A stretch of DNA of 64,000 nt, from NCBI RefSeq assembly GCF_003364265.1, contig NZ_NXLW01000001.1:1-64000 (forward strand). The letters run 5' to 3'. Source of the DNA: Helicobacter aurati (GTDB taxonomy: Bacteria; Campylobacterota; Campylobacteria; Campylobacterales; Helicobacteraceae). Below, in pieces: positions 1 through 7,039 of the stretch. The position numbers were made by a program, and so were the translations under genes. The first letter of the stretch is position 1. The number at the start of each line of letters is the position of its first letter. The notes under the pieces are model-generated. The model was not told the origin of the DNA and did no database searches. It was given only the letters and a program-made list of their open reading frames with translations.

Positions 1-91
1 TGTCCCCAGCTCTCAAATAGCAAATTTCTTGCAAAGGCTTAAACTCTACTTCTTCATATTTCAGGAATTCTAAAAGTTCTTTAATTTGCAT
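1..91 (-). CDS. Probable type I restriction specificity subunit (HsdS), N-terminal fragment cut by the window edge
   Basis: An open frame starts at the ATG at 91 and is still open at the window edge. It encodes about 30 residues beginning MQIKELLEFLKYEEVEF and continuing with KPLQEICYLRAGD. The pattern 'V-E-F/W-K-P-L-x-E-I' followed by a hydrophobic stretch and a glycine turn is typical of the start of a target-recognition domain in type I HsdS subunits, which choose the DNA site for methylation and cleavage. It begins 12 bases after the toxin stop, so it is probably co-transcribed with the toxin-antitoxin pair. Only about 30 codons are visible, so the assignment is tentative. Confidence 0.5.
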   Translation of the reverse strand, partial: MQIKELLEFLKYEEVEFKPLQEICYLRAGD

Positions 92-103
92 AGCTTGCCA
101 CTT

Positions 104-379
104 TCAAAATACTTCACTATGCGAGCCTAGCGCGATACAGCTAAGAATCAAGAGAGATTCTTGCTTTTGGTAGATTAAGAGCAGATTAGGCAATATGTGG
201 CATTCTCTAAATCCCTCATATTCTCCGCTTAGCTTGTGGTCTTTGTATTTTGGTTCTAAAGTCTCATCGTTTGCAAGTTTGATAATTACTGCCTTTGTGA
301 GTTCTAGGATTTCTTGATTGTTTTTAAGTTTTTTTAAACCTTTTTTAAATGCTTTAGAATAGCGCACTTGATATTTCAT
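104..379 (-). CDS. YafQ/RelE-type toxin of a type II toxin-antitoxin system
   Basis: A 91-residue basic protein starting MKYQVRYSKAFKKGLKKLK. The N-terminal strand followed by a Lys-rich helix, the 'K-D-H-x-L-S-G-x-Y-x-G-F-R-E-C-H-I' block at about residues 47-62 and the 'L-L-L-I-Y' strand are the hallmarks of the YafQ branch of RelE/ParE toxins, which are ribosome-dependent mRNA endonucleases. The His of the KDHKLSG block and the later ECHI His match positions that are catalytic in YafQ-like proteins. Its ATG overlaps the antitoxin stop by four bases (ATGA), so translation is coupled. Helicobacter pylori has related pairs (the HP0892/HP0894 type). Confidence 0.85.
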   Translation of the reverse strand: MKYQVRYSKAFKKGLKKLKNNQEILELTKAVIIKLANDETLEPKYKDHKLSGEYEGFRECHILPNLLLIYQKQESLLILSCIALGSHSEVF

Positions 380-594
380 TGCAAAATATCTTTAAACATC
401 ATATCAACATCAGTGTAAGTCTTATAATTTTTGGGATTTTTTTGCATATCTTTTGCTTCCTTTAGCCAAGATGGTTTTTTGCGTGATGAGAGTTTAGAGG
501 TTTGTTTTACTTTAACTTTTGCATCGCTTAATTTTACGATTGCTTGGATTGCTTTTTTTAAATTTTCATTTGCATTTTCAATCACTAGAGTCAT
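376..594 (-). CDS. Cognate type II antitoxin (small acidic/basic protein upstream of the YafQ-type toxin)
   Basis: Start set at the ATG at 594 (MTLVIENANENLKKAI), because AAAGGAGG sits directly upstream; an earlier in-frame ATG lacks such a site. The product has 72 residues. The N-terminal part 'TLVIENANENLKKAIQAIVKLSDAKV' resembles the DNA-binding or dimerisation half of antitoxins paired with YafQ-like toxins in Helicobacter. The C-terminal half (SSRKKPSWLKEAKDMQKNPKNYKTYTD) would wrap and neutralise the toxin. It overlaps the toxin start. By family rule it should autorepress its own promoter in the 595-731 gap, but no operator could be recognised. Confidence 0.75.
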   Translation of the reverse strand: MTLVIENANENLKKAIQAIVKLSDAKVKVKQTSKLSSRKKPSWLKEAKDMQKNPKNYKTYTDVDMMFKDILQ

Positions 595-731
595 TTTGCC
601 TCCTTTATTTTTAGGCATTATAGCAGATTTGTAAGGGCTTTAGAATCCATTAAATGAGATTTCGGCTTTAGCCTAAGACATGACAAGGTAAAGCTCTACA
701 ATAAAAAAGAAATTATGCAGCATTGCGTAAT

Positions 732-1379
732 CTAACCTACTAATCGTTGCCCCCCCCCCCCCCGTAGATTATTCGCTACTCTAGTATTAATTGTGTCTTG
801 TGTAAGATTTATAGAATCTAACTTTGCAAGAAACTGCTTCTCTAAAACAAGTAGATTTTTTTCTCTCTCTAAAATGCGTTTCGCTGGATTGCCGAAATAG
901 ATTCCAAAAGGCTTTGTAGGACGAGTAACAAGACTTAAAGCACCCACGCTTACCCCTTGAGCTAGCCCGCCACTATTGGGTAAAACAACGCTTCCACTTC
1001 CTAACAAAGCATGCTTTTGTAGAGTTATTTTCACAGACTGAACATTTTTAAATTCTTTTGGAATCATAGGATTACTTAATGTATTGCCACTAAAGTCATC
1101 AGAGCTACTAAGAATCTTACAACCAAGAGAAACACCTGTGAAATCTTGTATTTCTATCCCCTCATTACCACCTATTAACACGCTAAACGCACCGATATGC
1201 ACGAAATTATGAATAGTTATTTTCCCGCTTAGAATCACAAAATCATCTATACGAACATGACTACCAATGCGAATATCAGACACGTTGTATAAGCTCGCCT
1301 TGCGACTAATAAGCACATTTTCACCATACTCTTGCAACCCTAAATGCAACAACTCTTCTCTACTATAAAAACTAGACAT
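732..1379 (-). CDS. Left-handed beta-helix (hexapeptide repeat) O/N-acetyltransferase, phase-variable 3' end
   Basis: A 215-residue protein with imperfect hexapeptide repeats, for example 'IRIGSHVRIDDFVILSG' and 'ITIHNFVHIGAFSVLIGG', followed by the distal block 'ALLGSGSVVLPNSGGLAQGVSVGALSLV' and 'IYFGNPAKRI'. This is the architecture of WbbJ/maltose-type acetyltransferases acting on sugars with acetyl-CoA. The start at 1379 has AAGGAATAACC before it and overlaps the ligase stop by eight bases. A run of 14 G (coding strand) at residues 206-210 lies just before the stop. With 14 G the tail is QRLVG. With 13 G it stops after GND. With 15 or 12 G a tail of about 25 residues runs to a stop at 673. 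The tract follows the complete enzyme domain, so it alters only the tail. The acceptor is not known. Confidence 0.8.
   Translation of the reverse strand: MSSFYSREELLHLGLQEYGENVLISRKASLYNVSDIRIGSHVRIDDFVILSGKITIHNFVHIGAFSVLIGGNEGIEIQDFTGVSLGCKILSSSDDFSGNTLSNPMIPKEFKNVQSVKITLQKHALLGSGSVVLPNSGGLAQGVSVGALSLVTRPTKPFGIYFGNPAKRILEREKNLLVLEKQFLAKLDSINLTQDTINTRVANNLRGGGGQRLVG
750..763 (-). repeat. Poly-G tract (14 G on the coding strand) inside the acetyltransferase gene
   Basis: Fourteen consecutive C on the plus strand. The coding-strand context is CTAC-G14-CAACG. Long homopolymeric G/C runs in Helicobacter and Campylobacter genes change length by slipped-strand mispairing and switch reading frame. 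Three possible C-termini follow from the sequence: 14 G ends at 732, 13 G ends a few codons after the tract, and 12 or 15 G extend to 673. Confidence 0.9.
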
Positions 1380-2925
1380 GGTTATTCCTTATTTTCTTGA
1401 ATCTCTGACTAATTGCTAGAGATTCCACGATTTCTATCTTACTTGGGATTTTAAAGCTTGCTATTTTGTCTTGACAAAATAGTCGCAATGCCTTTTTTAT
1501 CTCTCGGACGTTAGGCTGAAATCCCGCTATATTATCGCCACCACAGGATAGAAGTGATTGCCAAGATGAATTGTTTGAATCCTCGCAATAAAGAGATTCT
1601 AAAAACTGCCTATCTAGCACGATTTTTGCACACACAATCTGTCCTGTGATATGGCTTAACTCACCATAAACTAAACAATCCTTGATAAAAGGAATCTGCA
1701 ATAATACCCCTTCAACCTCTTGTGGTATGAGCTTCTCTCCTCCTATGTTAATGACTTCTTTTGCCCTACCTATGACACGTAAGTATTCTTCATTATGTAT
1801 TTGTACTTGCTCAACTAAATCTCCTGTTGCAAAATATCCTTCGTTATCAAATACGTTATTGTCTGCATTTAAGTAGCCCAAGCTCTGCGTACTCGATTTA
1901 ATATAAAGTTGTTTATCTATTATTTTATAAGCAACACCCTCGAGCTTAAACGCATTGTTTTTACTAGTCGTCTGCATAATACCCACTTCGCTTGTACCAA
2001 AAGTCTGATGAAATCGTGCTTTAGGAAAAGCAAGCTTTAGCTTTGCTAACAAAGAATCAGGCATGCTCTCTGTGCCATAAGTAATAAATCGCAAAGAACT
2101 CATATCAATCTGCTTATAAGCGCCGCTTACAAGCAAGAGATTTAGCAAGCTCGGACTAGCAGGCAAAAGTGAAACTCGATACATTTCAACCGCTTTAGCC
2201 AGCAAATATAAATCTTTGCGATTACTCAAAACAATGCCACAAGCCCCTACACTCAACACATGCAAAAGCGTATGCAATCCCCCAATATGATCAAACATTA
2301 AGAAAAGCAAAACAGACATGTCCTTTTGTCTCCTACCACAATAAGAATCTGCAAGAGAAGAAAGATTATGCGCGATTGCCTTAGGCTTACCTGTGCTACC
2401 GCTTGAGAAAAGGATAAGCCCGCTGCTACCCTCTCGTATTAATCGCATAAGAATAGAATGCTTACTATCTACGCAATCATCACTAGTACGAGCTTTTAAG
2501 ATTCCATTATGATAAACATATTCCACTTGCGCTTGCTGCAATTTAGAATCTATTTGCGCATCTTCTATAAGCGGGACAACAATTAATCTCTTTTCTAATG
2601 CTGCGAGAAGCATAGCGATACACTCAAGAGTAAAATCACCAATAATAGCTAAAATGCTCCCTTGTTGTATGCCTGTGCTTGCTTGTGAAAAATGCTCTTG
2701 ACGAGATTCCACATAATCGCTTGGTTTAGAATCTATAGATTCTTGGACAGAATTTTGAGAGAAGGAATCTAATAATGCGATTTGTCTTTGCACACACGAT
2801 AAAAGCTCATCATAACGATACGTTCTACCATCTCTCTGATAAATAAGTGCATTGCGATTGTGGTAAGTTGCGATTTTTTGCAAAAAAGAATGTGAAAATG
2901 AGCAATAACGTTCATTATTAGGCAT
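1372..2925 (-). CDS. AMP-forming acyl/aminoacyl ligase (ANL superfamily), probable carrier-protein loading enzyme
   Basis: Start set at the ATG at 2925 (MPNNERY) because GGAGGTGTCA precedes it; the frame stays open to 2967 but without a ribosome site. The product has 517 residues. ANL motifs are visible: the P-loop-like 'ILFSSGSTGKPKAIAHN', the A5-type 'FHQTFGTSEVGIMQTT', the A7 'GYFATGDLVEQ', and 'VIGRAKEVINIGGEKLIPQEVE', which is the A8 hinge. The last catalytic lysine is probably in 'ISQRFKKIRNN' near the C-terminus. Such enzymes adenylate a carboxylic or amino acid and pass it to CoA or a carrier protein. The ACP gene lies two genes upstream, making loading onto that ACP likely. The substrate cannot be read from the sequence. 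It overlaps the upstream dehydrogenase and the downstream acetyltransferase. Confidence 0.85.
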   Translation of the reverse strand: MPNNERYCSFSHSFLQKIATYHNRNALIYQRDGRTYRYDELLSCVQRQIALLDSFSQNSVQESIDSKPSDYVESRQEHFSQASTGIQQGSILAIIGDFTLECIAMLLAALEKRLIVVPLIEDAQIDSKLQQAQVEYVYHNGILKARTSDDCVDSKHSILMRLIREGSSGLILFSSGSTGKPKAIAHNLSSLADSYCGRRQKDMSVLLFLMFDHIGGLHTLLHVLSVGACGIVLSNRKDLYLLAKAVEMYRVSLLPASPSLLNLLLVSGAYKQIDMSSLRFITYGTESMPDSLLAKLKLAFPKARFHQTFGTSEVGIMQTTSKNNAFKLEGVAYKIIDKQLYIKSSTQSLGYLNADNNVFDNEGYFATGDLVEQVQIHNEEYLRVIGRAKEVINIGGEKLIPQEVEGVLLQIPFIKDCLVYGELSHITGQIVCAKIVLDRQFLESLYCEDSNNSSWQSLLSCGGDNIAGFQPNVREIKKALRLFCQDKIASFKIPSKIEIVESLAISQRFKKIRNNHV

Positions 2926-3718
2926 TGACACCTCCCAAATACAGAATCTGCCCGGTAATAAAATCACTTCTTGGGTGAATAAAGAAATCTATGCTATTGG
3001 CTATATCCGCTATTTGTCCAAATCTCTTAATAGCTTGTGAGGCTACAAGCGCATTGAGTTTCTCAATCGGAACATTTTTAATTAAATCAGTTGAAACTGG
3101 GGTAGGTGCAATAGCATTGACTGTAATGCCAAAGGAACTTAATTCTTTGGCACATATTTGCGTTAGATTGATAATAGCCGCTTTACTCGCCGAATACGCT
3201 GCCTCGCCCTCTAATCGCAAAGCAGTCGCAATGGTGGCGAAGTTTACGATTCTAAAAGGCATCTGCCACACTTCTGCATTCCGCATAGTAGAATCCCGCG
3301 AAATCTTCTTATAACTCTGCGACATACTCTTAGCAACTTCACGTAAAAAGAGAAAAGAGCCAAAAACATTGGTTGCAAAAATATCCTGCATTGTCTTATA
3401 GGGTGTAGTCAGAATATGATTCATTGAGGCTATACCTGCATTATTTAAAAGAATATCGATTTGCCCAAATTCTTTTTTCACACTCCTAACCATTGCTGTA
3501 ACTGCCTTTTCATTATGCACATCAACACAAAAATGCCTGTAATTATTATGCGTTATACTTGCATGTTTGCGCGCGCAACCACACACGATACCGCCACGCG
3601 AAAGATAGTATTCGCTTAATGCCTTTCCGATGCCTTTTCTCGTGCCAGTAACAATAAACACTTTGTCCTTAATGAAATGCAAGCTAGATTCTTGATGGGA
3701 AGATGGGACTTGATTCAT
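2918..3718 (-). CDS. Short-chain dehydrogenase/reductase (FabG-like), accessory operon
   Basis: A 266-residue Rossmann-fold SDR. The cofactor loop 'VFIVTGTRKGIGKALSEYY' is at about residues 19-37, 'LLNNAGIAS' is the NNAG motif, and 'AYSASKAAIINLTQ' is the YxxxK active site. Thirteen residues before the Tyr there is Thr (NFATIATALRLE) where most SDRs have the catalytic Ser, a possible functional variant. 'FITGQILYLGGVNA' is the usual C-terminal substrate and dimer region. The start has AGGATAACCC upstream. In this operon it would reduce or oxidise a carrier-bound acyl group or a nucleotide-sugar; the choice cannot be made from sequence. It resembles PtmA-like SDRs of Campylobacter flagellar glycan loci in general layout. 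Confidence 0.85.
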   Translation of the reverse strand: MNQVPSSHQESSLHFIKDKVFIVTGTRKGIGKALSEYYLSRGGIVCGCARKHASITHNNYRHFCVDVHNEKAVTAMVRSVKKEFGQIDILLNNAGIASMNHILTTPYKTMQDIFATNVFGSFLFLREVAKSMSQSYKKISRDSTMRNAEVWQMPFRIVNFATIATALRLEGEAAYSASKAAIINLTQICAKELSSFGITVNAIAPTPVSTDLIKNVPIEKLNALVASQAIKRFGQIADIANSIDFFIHPRSDFITGQILYLGGVNA

Positions 3719-3729
3719 GGGTTATCCTG

Positions 3730-4023
3730 CTAATCATTAATAAGCATAAGAATATAATTACAAAGCGTTTCAACATCTCTAAACGGAGAATTTGTCGCGC
3801 TCATTGCCCTCTCGTTAGCCAATATAACTTCTCTATCTAACGTCTCGTGCAAAAGAGATTCTAAATCCGCAATGAAACTCACCAAAGCAAGAGAATCCAA
3901 ATTGCCTTCATTCCCGTAAATCTTAGTATGCAAAGTAGGGTTTGCCAACTCTTGATTGTCTAACTCATCAGCTAGATTCTGCAAGCATTCATAAATGCAC
4001 TTTGTAATAACGTCTTGATTCAT
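3730..4023 (-). CDS. Acyl/peptidyl carrier protein of the accessory operon
   Basis: A 97-residue acidic protein. The 'YGNEGNLDSLALVSFIADLESLL' block holds the D-S-L phosphopantetheine attachment site with Ser44. The 'DVETLCNYI' helix near the end is the usual carrier-protein helix IV. The start at 4023 has AAGGATTGAATC upstream; the preceding GNAT-like gene ends 10 bases earlier. A carrier protein beside an AMP-ligase and an SDR implies a thioester-bound intermediate. It is distinct in sequence from the two ACPs of the polyene cluster, so this operon probably keeps its own carrier. A phosphopantetheinyl transferase must act in trans; none is in the window. Confidence 0.85.
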   Translation of the reverse strand: MNQDVITKCIYECLQNLADELDNQELANPTLHTKIYGNEGNLDSLALVSFIADLESLLHETLDREVILANERAMSATNSPFRDVETLCNYILMLIND

Positions 4024-4033
4024 GATTCAATCC

Positions 4034-4882
4034 TTAATTTGGTATGAAAATAAAAATATGATTAAAAGTATTATCAGAGCGATACCCATAACGTTGTATA
4101 TAGAATTGTCGCAATCGCGCATTCACGAGAACATCCACCCACAAATAAACTTGTTTTATACCCTGCTCTTGAATAATCTGGTAATACCTTTGTATGAGCT
4201 GCGGCATAGTAAAGGGGGATTTCGCAGTATTGATAAGATAATTAAAATGTGATACCTTACCTTGAGTAGTCCATATAAGGAGACTTTGTAGGTTATTTTC
4301 AGCGCATGACTTACTGCATAAAACTTGCTTGTTGTTGATATATTCTATAATTTGATGTTGATTAGGAAGATTATCACGATACGCGTCAAAAGTCTGATAG
4401 AGCAAATTGTATACTGCTTCCTTATCGTCTAGGGTTGCAAAATGAATATGATTCGCTACGTCGCAACGTAAAGGAGATTGTAAATCCCTAATATTCACAC
4501 GTAATCTCTCATATAACGAATAGGAGCGGCAATGCGCAAGGAAAATCTTTTGCAATGACTGCAAGATAACGCCTTTCACAATCACTTCAAAAACAATGGG
4601 TAATGTCTCTCGATAAAAGATCTGGCTAAGCAGAGTAAGAAAGGGTAGTAAACTTTGAAGGGAATTTATGTTTTGAGTAACAAAATAAGCTTTATAGAAT
4701 CGCTTATGTTCATTGCATTGCGCAAGCAAGAAAATGAGGCAATCTTCTGTAAGAAAAGCGGGGACATTTGTAAAATGCAAATGACAAAAATAATTGGTAA
4801 TAAAATTCCCTGTCATTAACTGATTACAAAGAGTTTGCACTTGCATAGAATCAACTATTGTTACGGGCGGATTCTGGCTCAT
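4034..4882 (-). CDS. GNAT-like N-acyltransferase 2 of the accessory operon
   Basis: The start is taken as the ATG at 4882 (MSQNPP) with AAGGAAGTAGC upstream, giving 282 residues. The C-terminal third resembles the acetyl-CoA fold: 'LWTTQGKVSHFNYLINTAKSP', then 'IIQEQGIKQVYLWVDVLVNARLRQFYIQRYGYRSDNTF', where 'N-x-x-x-x-x-F-Y-x-x-x-G-Y' is the classical GNAT motif B end. The N-terminal 150 residues are of no known family to me. The protein is a distant paralogue of the one at 5924-6958 (shared layout and 'LW-x-N/D ... A-x-R-x-Y/F' region). In one phase of the upstream formyltransferase tract, its ATG would overlap that gene's stop as ATGA, coupling translation. The acyl donor could be the neighbouring ACP rather than CoA. 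Confidence 0.65.
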   Translation of the reverse strand: MSQNPPVTIVDSMQVQTLCNQLMTGNFITNYFCHLHFTNVPAFLTEDCLIFLLAQCNEHKRFYKAYFVTQNINSLQSLLPFLTLLSQIFYRETLPIVFEVIVKGVILQSLQKIFLAHCRSYSLYERLRVNIRDLQSPLRCDVANHIHFATLDDKEAVYNLLYQTFDAYRDNLPNQHQIIEYINNKQVLCSKSCAENNLQSLLIWTTQGKVSHFNYLINTAKSPFTMPQLIQRYYQIIQEQGIKQVYLWVDVLVNARLRQFYIQRYGYRSDNTFNHIFIFIPN

Positions 4883-4981
4883 GCTACTTCCTTCATCGCT
4901 GTATGCCCAGACAAACAACTATGAAATGTATAGCAAGTACTAAAAGAATAGAGAGATTTATTTTTCTCTAATAGTAAAAAG

Positions 4982-5908
4982 CTATTTATAGGGGTATCTG
5001 CCCCCCCCCCCCGTATCATAACGCGGTGATAATATATGAGCACAATTTGCAAGAGCTACATTATTCTCTTTAATACTGCTTTGAGATTCCAAACAAAGGG
5101 CTAAAGTGATATTTCCAATCTGCAATAACATTGTTTCTTGTGTGGCTAGTTTGGCTAATTTATCTTTGTTGAGCCAATATTTCATAATAACAAAGACGTG
5201 ATTTTGAATGCTTAAGCGAGGCTTTGGCAATACATTGAAAGCGTCCATACTGCGCAAAAAAGCACTCATTTGCTTCTCATGCCAAGTAACATCTAAAAAA
5301 CCGCTATTGGGTAAATCTCTAGCTTTATGAGGTTTATCATTGCTTTGCAACATAGGTTGCGGAGTAAGATTCCATAAAAGCAAATCTTCTTGCAATTCTA
5401 CAAATGCTTGAAATCCAAGATTCATCAACACTCGAAAGAGAAACAACGAAGTCATATCAGAGGATAATTCTAGCTCTTTTTGGATAAGAATATCGCCGCT
5501 ATCAATTTGATTATTGACAATATGCCAAGTAATCCCGCTCTTGTTGTCCTGCTGATAAATACTCCATACAGGGGCGTTAACTCCCTTATGATTCGGTAAA
5601 AGAGCATTATGAAAATTAATGATTTTTAGATTCGCTTTGCATAATGCGCTCTCTTTAAAGAGATAATGATTATTCGCGCTAATAATAAGCGTGTGAGCGG
5701 AAAGTGTGGCAAAAAACATATCTAGTTCTTGCGAAGAATGAAAGTGCAAATAAGGAATAGCATGCTTTTTCGCTATGTGCTGCAAGGAAGAAAGACTATG
5801 TGCGCGATAAGAAATAGTGAATAAATAAGGCTGATAACGAAGTAAGGATTCCAGAATATTGCTAGCAATAGTTCCACTGCCAATAATAATAATTTGCTCA
5901 AAAATCAT
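4982..5908 (-). CDS. Formyltransferase (Fmt/sugar N-formyltransferase family), phase-variable 3' end
   Basis: A 308-residue protein. The N-terminal Rossmann part 'IIIIGSGTIASNILESLL' is followed by the catalytic block 'KIINFHNALLPNHKGVNAPVWSI' (Asn and His of the N-H-D triad) and 'GITWHIVNNQIDSGDILIQ' (His and Asp). These are the signature of N10-formyl-tetrahydrofolate-dependent formyltransferases that modify amino-sugars or Met-tRNA. The operon context argues for a sugar or acyl amine acceptor. A run of 12 G lies at residues 299-303. With 12 G the end is RYPYK, with 13 G QIPL. With 11 or 14 G the frame adds about 40 residues and its TGA overlaps the ATG of the next gene. The start at 5908 has AAAGAG nearby. 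Confidence 0.85.
   Translation of the reverse strand: MIFEQIIIIGSGTIASNILESLLRYQPYLFTISYRAHSLSSLQHIAKKHAIPYLHFHSSQELDMFFATLSAHTLIISANNHYLFKESALCKANLKIINFHNALLPNHKGVNAPVWSIYQQDNKSGITWHIVNNQIDSGDILIQKELELSSDMTSLFLFRVLMNLGFQAFVELQEDLLLWNLTPQPMLQSNDKPHKARDLPNSGFLDVTWHEKQMSAFLRSMDAFNVLPKPRLSIQNHVFVIMKYWLNKDKLAKLATQETMLLQIGNITLALCLESQSSIKENNVALANCAHILSPRYDTGGGGRYPYK
5001..5012 (-). repeat. Poly-G tract (12 G on the coding strand) near the end of the formyltransferase gene
   Basis: Twelve C on the plus strand; coding context GATAC-G12-CAGATACCCC. The tract decides between a short stop at 4982 (12 G), a nearby stop (13 G), or a long frame ending exactly at the start of the downstream GNAT-like gene (11 or 14 G, stop 4879-4881 overlapping ATG 4882-4880). 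Confidence 0.9.
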
Positions 5909-5923
5909 ATTAGGCTCTTTGTT

Positions 5924-6958
5924 TCATGGGAAAAATACGTAAGCAATAATGAAATAAAAGAGGAAACAGAATAAAACTACAATGACACAATGCGATACAA
6001 TACAGAAAACAATAGATTTTATAGAGTAATATATATCGAAAAGGATATTCAAGAAGGGTAGTTGCCCCCCCCCCCCCGTATTTCTTAAATAGAGATTAAT
6101 GGAATATAATGGGGAAAGAGAATGTATATCGCTAGGCAAACAAGCTACATAAGGAGTCCAAAAGCAAATTTTCTTCGCAAAGAGATTTTTAGAATAAATA
6201 ATATTCTGCAATCCACTTGGCATAAAACTCTCCTTTGTATACATACGCATTGCCTTCTGATTATGTATGTTGCACCATAAATGTAGCGATCCTATCCTAA
6301 ACTTACTTAAACAAGTATAAAAAACATTCCACAATGTTAGAAGACTTGTTTTGCCACCATAATTTGCAATAAAATTTAAGTAGGCACTTTTGCCTTTAGG
6401 GATAAACACAAGATAACCCAAAATGCTCTGTGAAATATCGCCTAAAGCTAGCTTATTCTCTCGCGTGATACAAAGCACATGTTTTGAATCTATACGCCTT
6501 TGTAAGGCAGCCACAGAAGGCAAATAATCAAAATATTTATTAAAGTCTCTGCATAATAACCTCAATAAATGCTCTGCCTGCAGAGTTGCAACATATCGTG
6601 AAGAATCCATTGTGCTATCAGAAGATAATCGCAAGGTTTTTGCTAATCTGACATAAGTAGTTTCATAATGCCAAGTAGATAGAGACAAAGCCTGATTAGT
6701 TGTAACATTCTCTAAAATTACACGAAAGGGTATTGTTAGTGTTTGCAATAAATATTCTATGTAAGCTTGTTCGCTACCTATAAAATATAAACGATAAAAG
6801 TCATTTTGCTTTTGGAGGAAAATACAGGCATCGGAATCCTGATAATACAAAAAAAGATTCTCTTGGGTATTAAAGAAATAGTTAGTAACAATTTGTTGAG
6901 AACGAGATTTAATTGTAGTAAATACGTGCTGTATTTGTGTATAGGACAATGGCAACAT
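5924..6958 (-). CDS. GNAT-like N-acyltransferase 1 with phase-variable hydrophobic C-terminal tail
   Basis: Start placed at ATG 6958 (MLPLSYTQIQ), preceded by AAGAGGTGATA; the longer frame to 7003 has no such site. The product has 344 residues. The region 'ILGYLVFIPKGKSAYLNFIANYGGKTS' followed by 'FRIGSLHLWCNIHNQKAMRMYTKESFMPSG' has the GNAT fold pattern, including 'N-x-K-A-x-R-x-Y'. It is paralogous to the protein at 4034-4882. After a 13-G tract at residues 294-298 the present frame adds about 46 mostly hydrophobic residues resembling a membrane segment and stops 15 bases before the formyltransferase ATG. With 14 G another, also hydrophobic tail ends one base before that ATG. With 12 G it stops after GNYPS. 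The N-terminal half is not recognised. Confidence 0.65.
   Translation of the reverse strand: MLPLSYTQIQHVFTTIKSRSQQIVTNYFFNTQENLFLYYQDSDACIFLQKQNDFYRLYFIGSEQAYIEYLLQTLTIPFRVILENVTTNQALSLSTWHYETTYVRLAKTLRLSSDSTMDSSRYVATLQAEHLLRLLCRDFNKYFDYLPSVAALQRRIDSKHVLCITRENKLALGDISQSILGYLVFIPKGKSAYLNFIANYGGKTSLLTLWNVFYTCLSKFRIGSLHLWCNIHNQKAMRMYTKESFMPSGLQNIIYSKNLFAKKICFWTPYVACLPSDIHSLSPLYSINLYLRNTGGGGQLPFLNILFDIYYSIKSIVFCIVSHCVIVVLFCFLFYFIIAYVFFP
6065..6077 (-). repeat. Poly-G tract (13 G on the coding strand) in GNAT-like gene 1
   Basis: Thirteen C on the plus strand; coding context AATAC-G13-CAACTACCC, similar to the tract in the formyltransferase gene. Frame consequences read directly: 13 G leads to a stop at 5924, 14 G to a TAA at 5910-5912, and 12 G to a stop five codons after the tract. 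Confidence 0.9.
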
Positions 6959-7039
6959 TATCACCTCTTGCTTCCGTTGTGTGTTTATTATAACACATTG
7001 CAAGTAGTCGCGATAAACTTATTGGCGAAGTTATTTAGT

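Noticed and set aside
732-6958. The three tract-bearing genes as pseudogenes
   Set aside because: Each enzyme domain is complete before the tract and all three frames after it give only different tails, which fits phase variation rather than decay.
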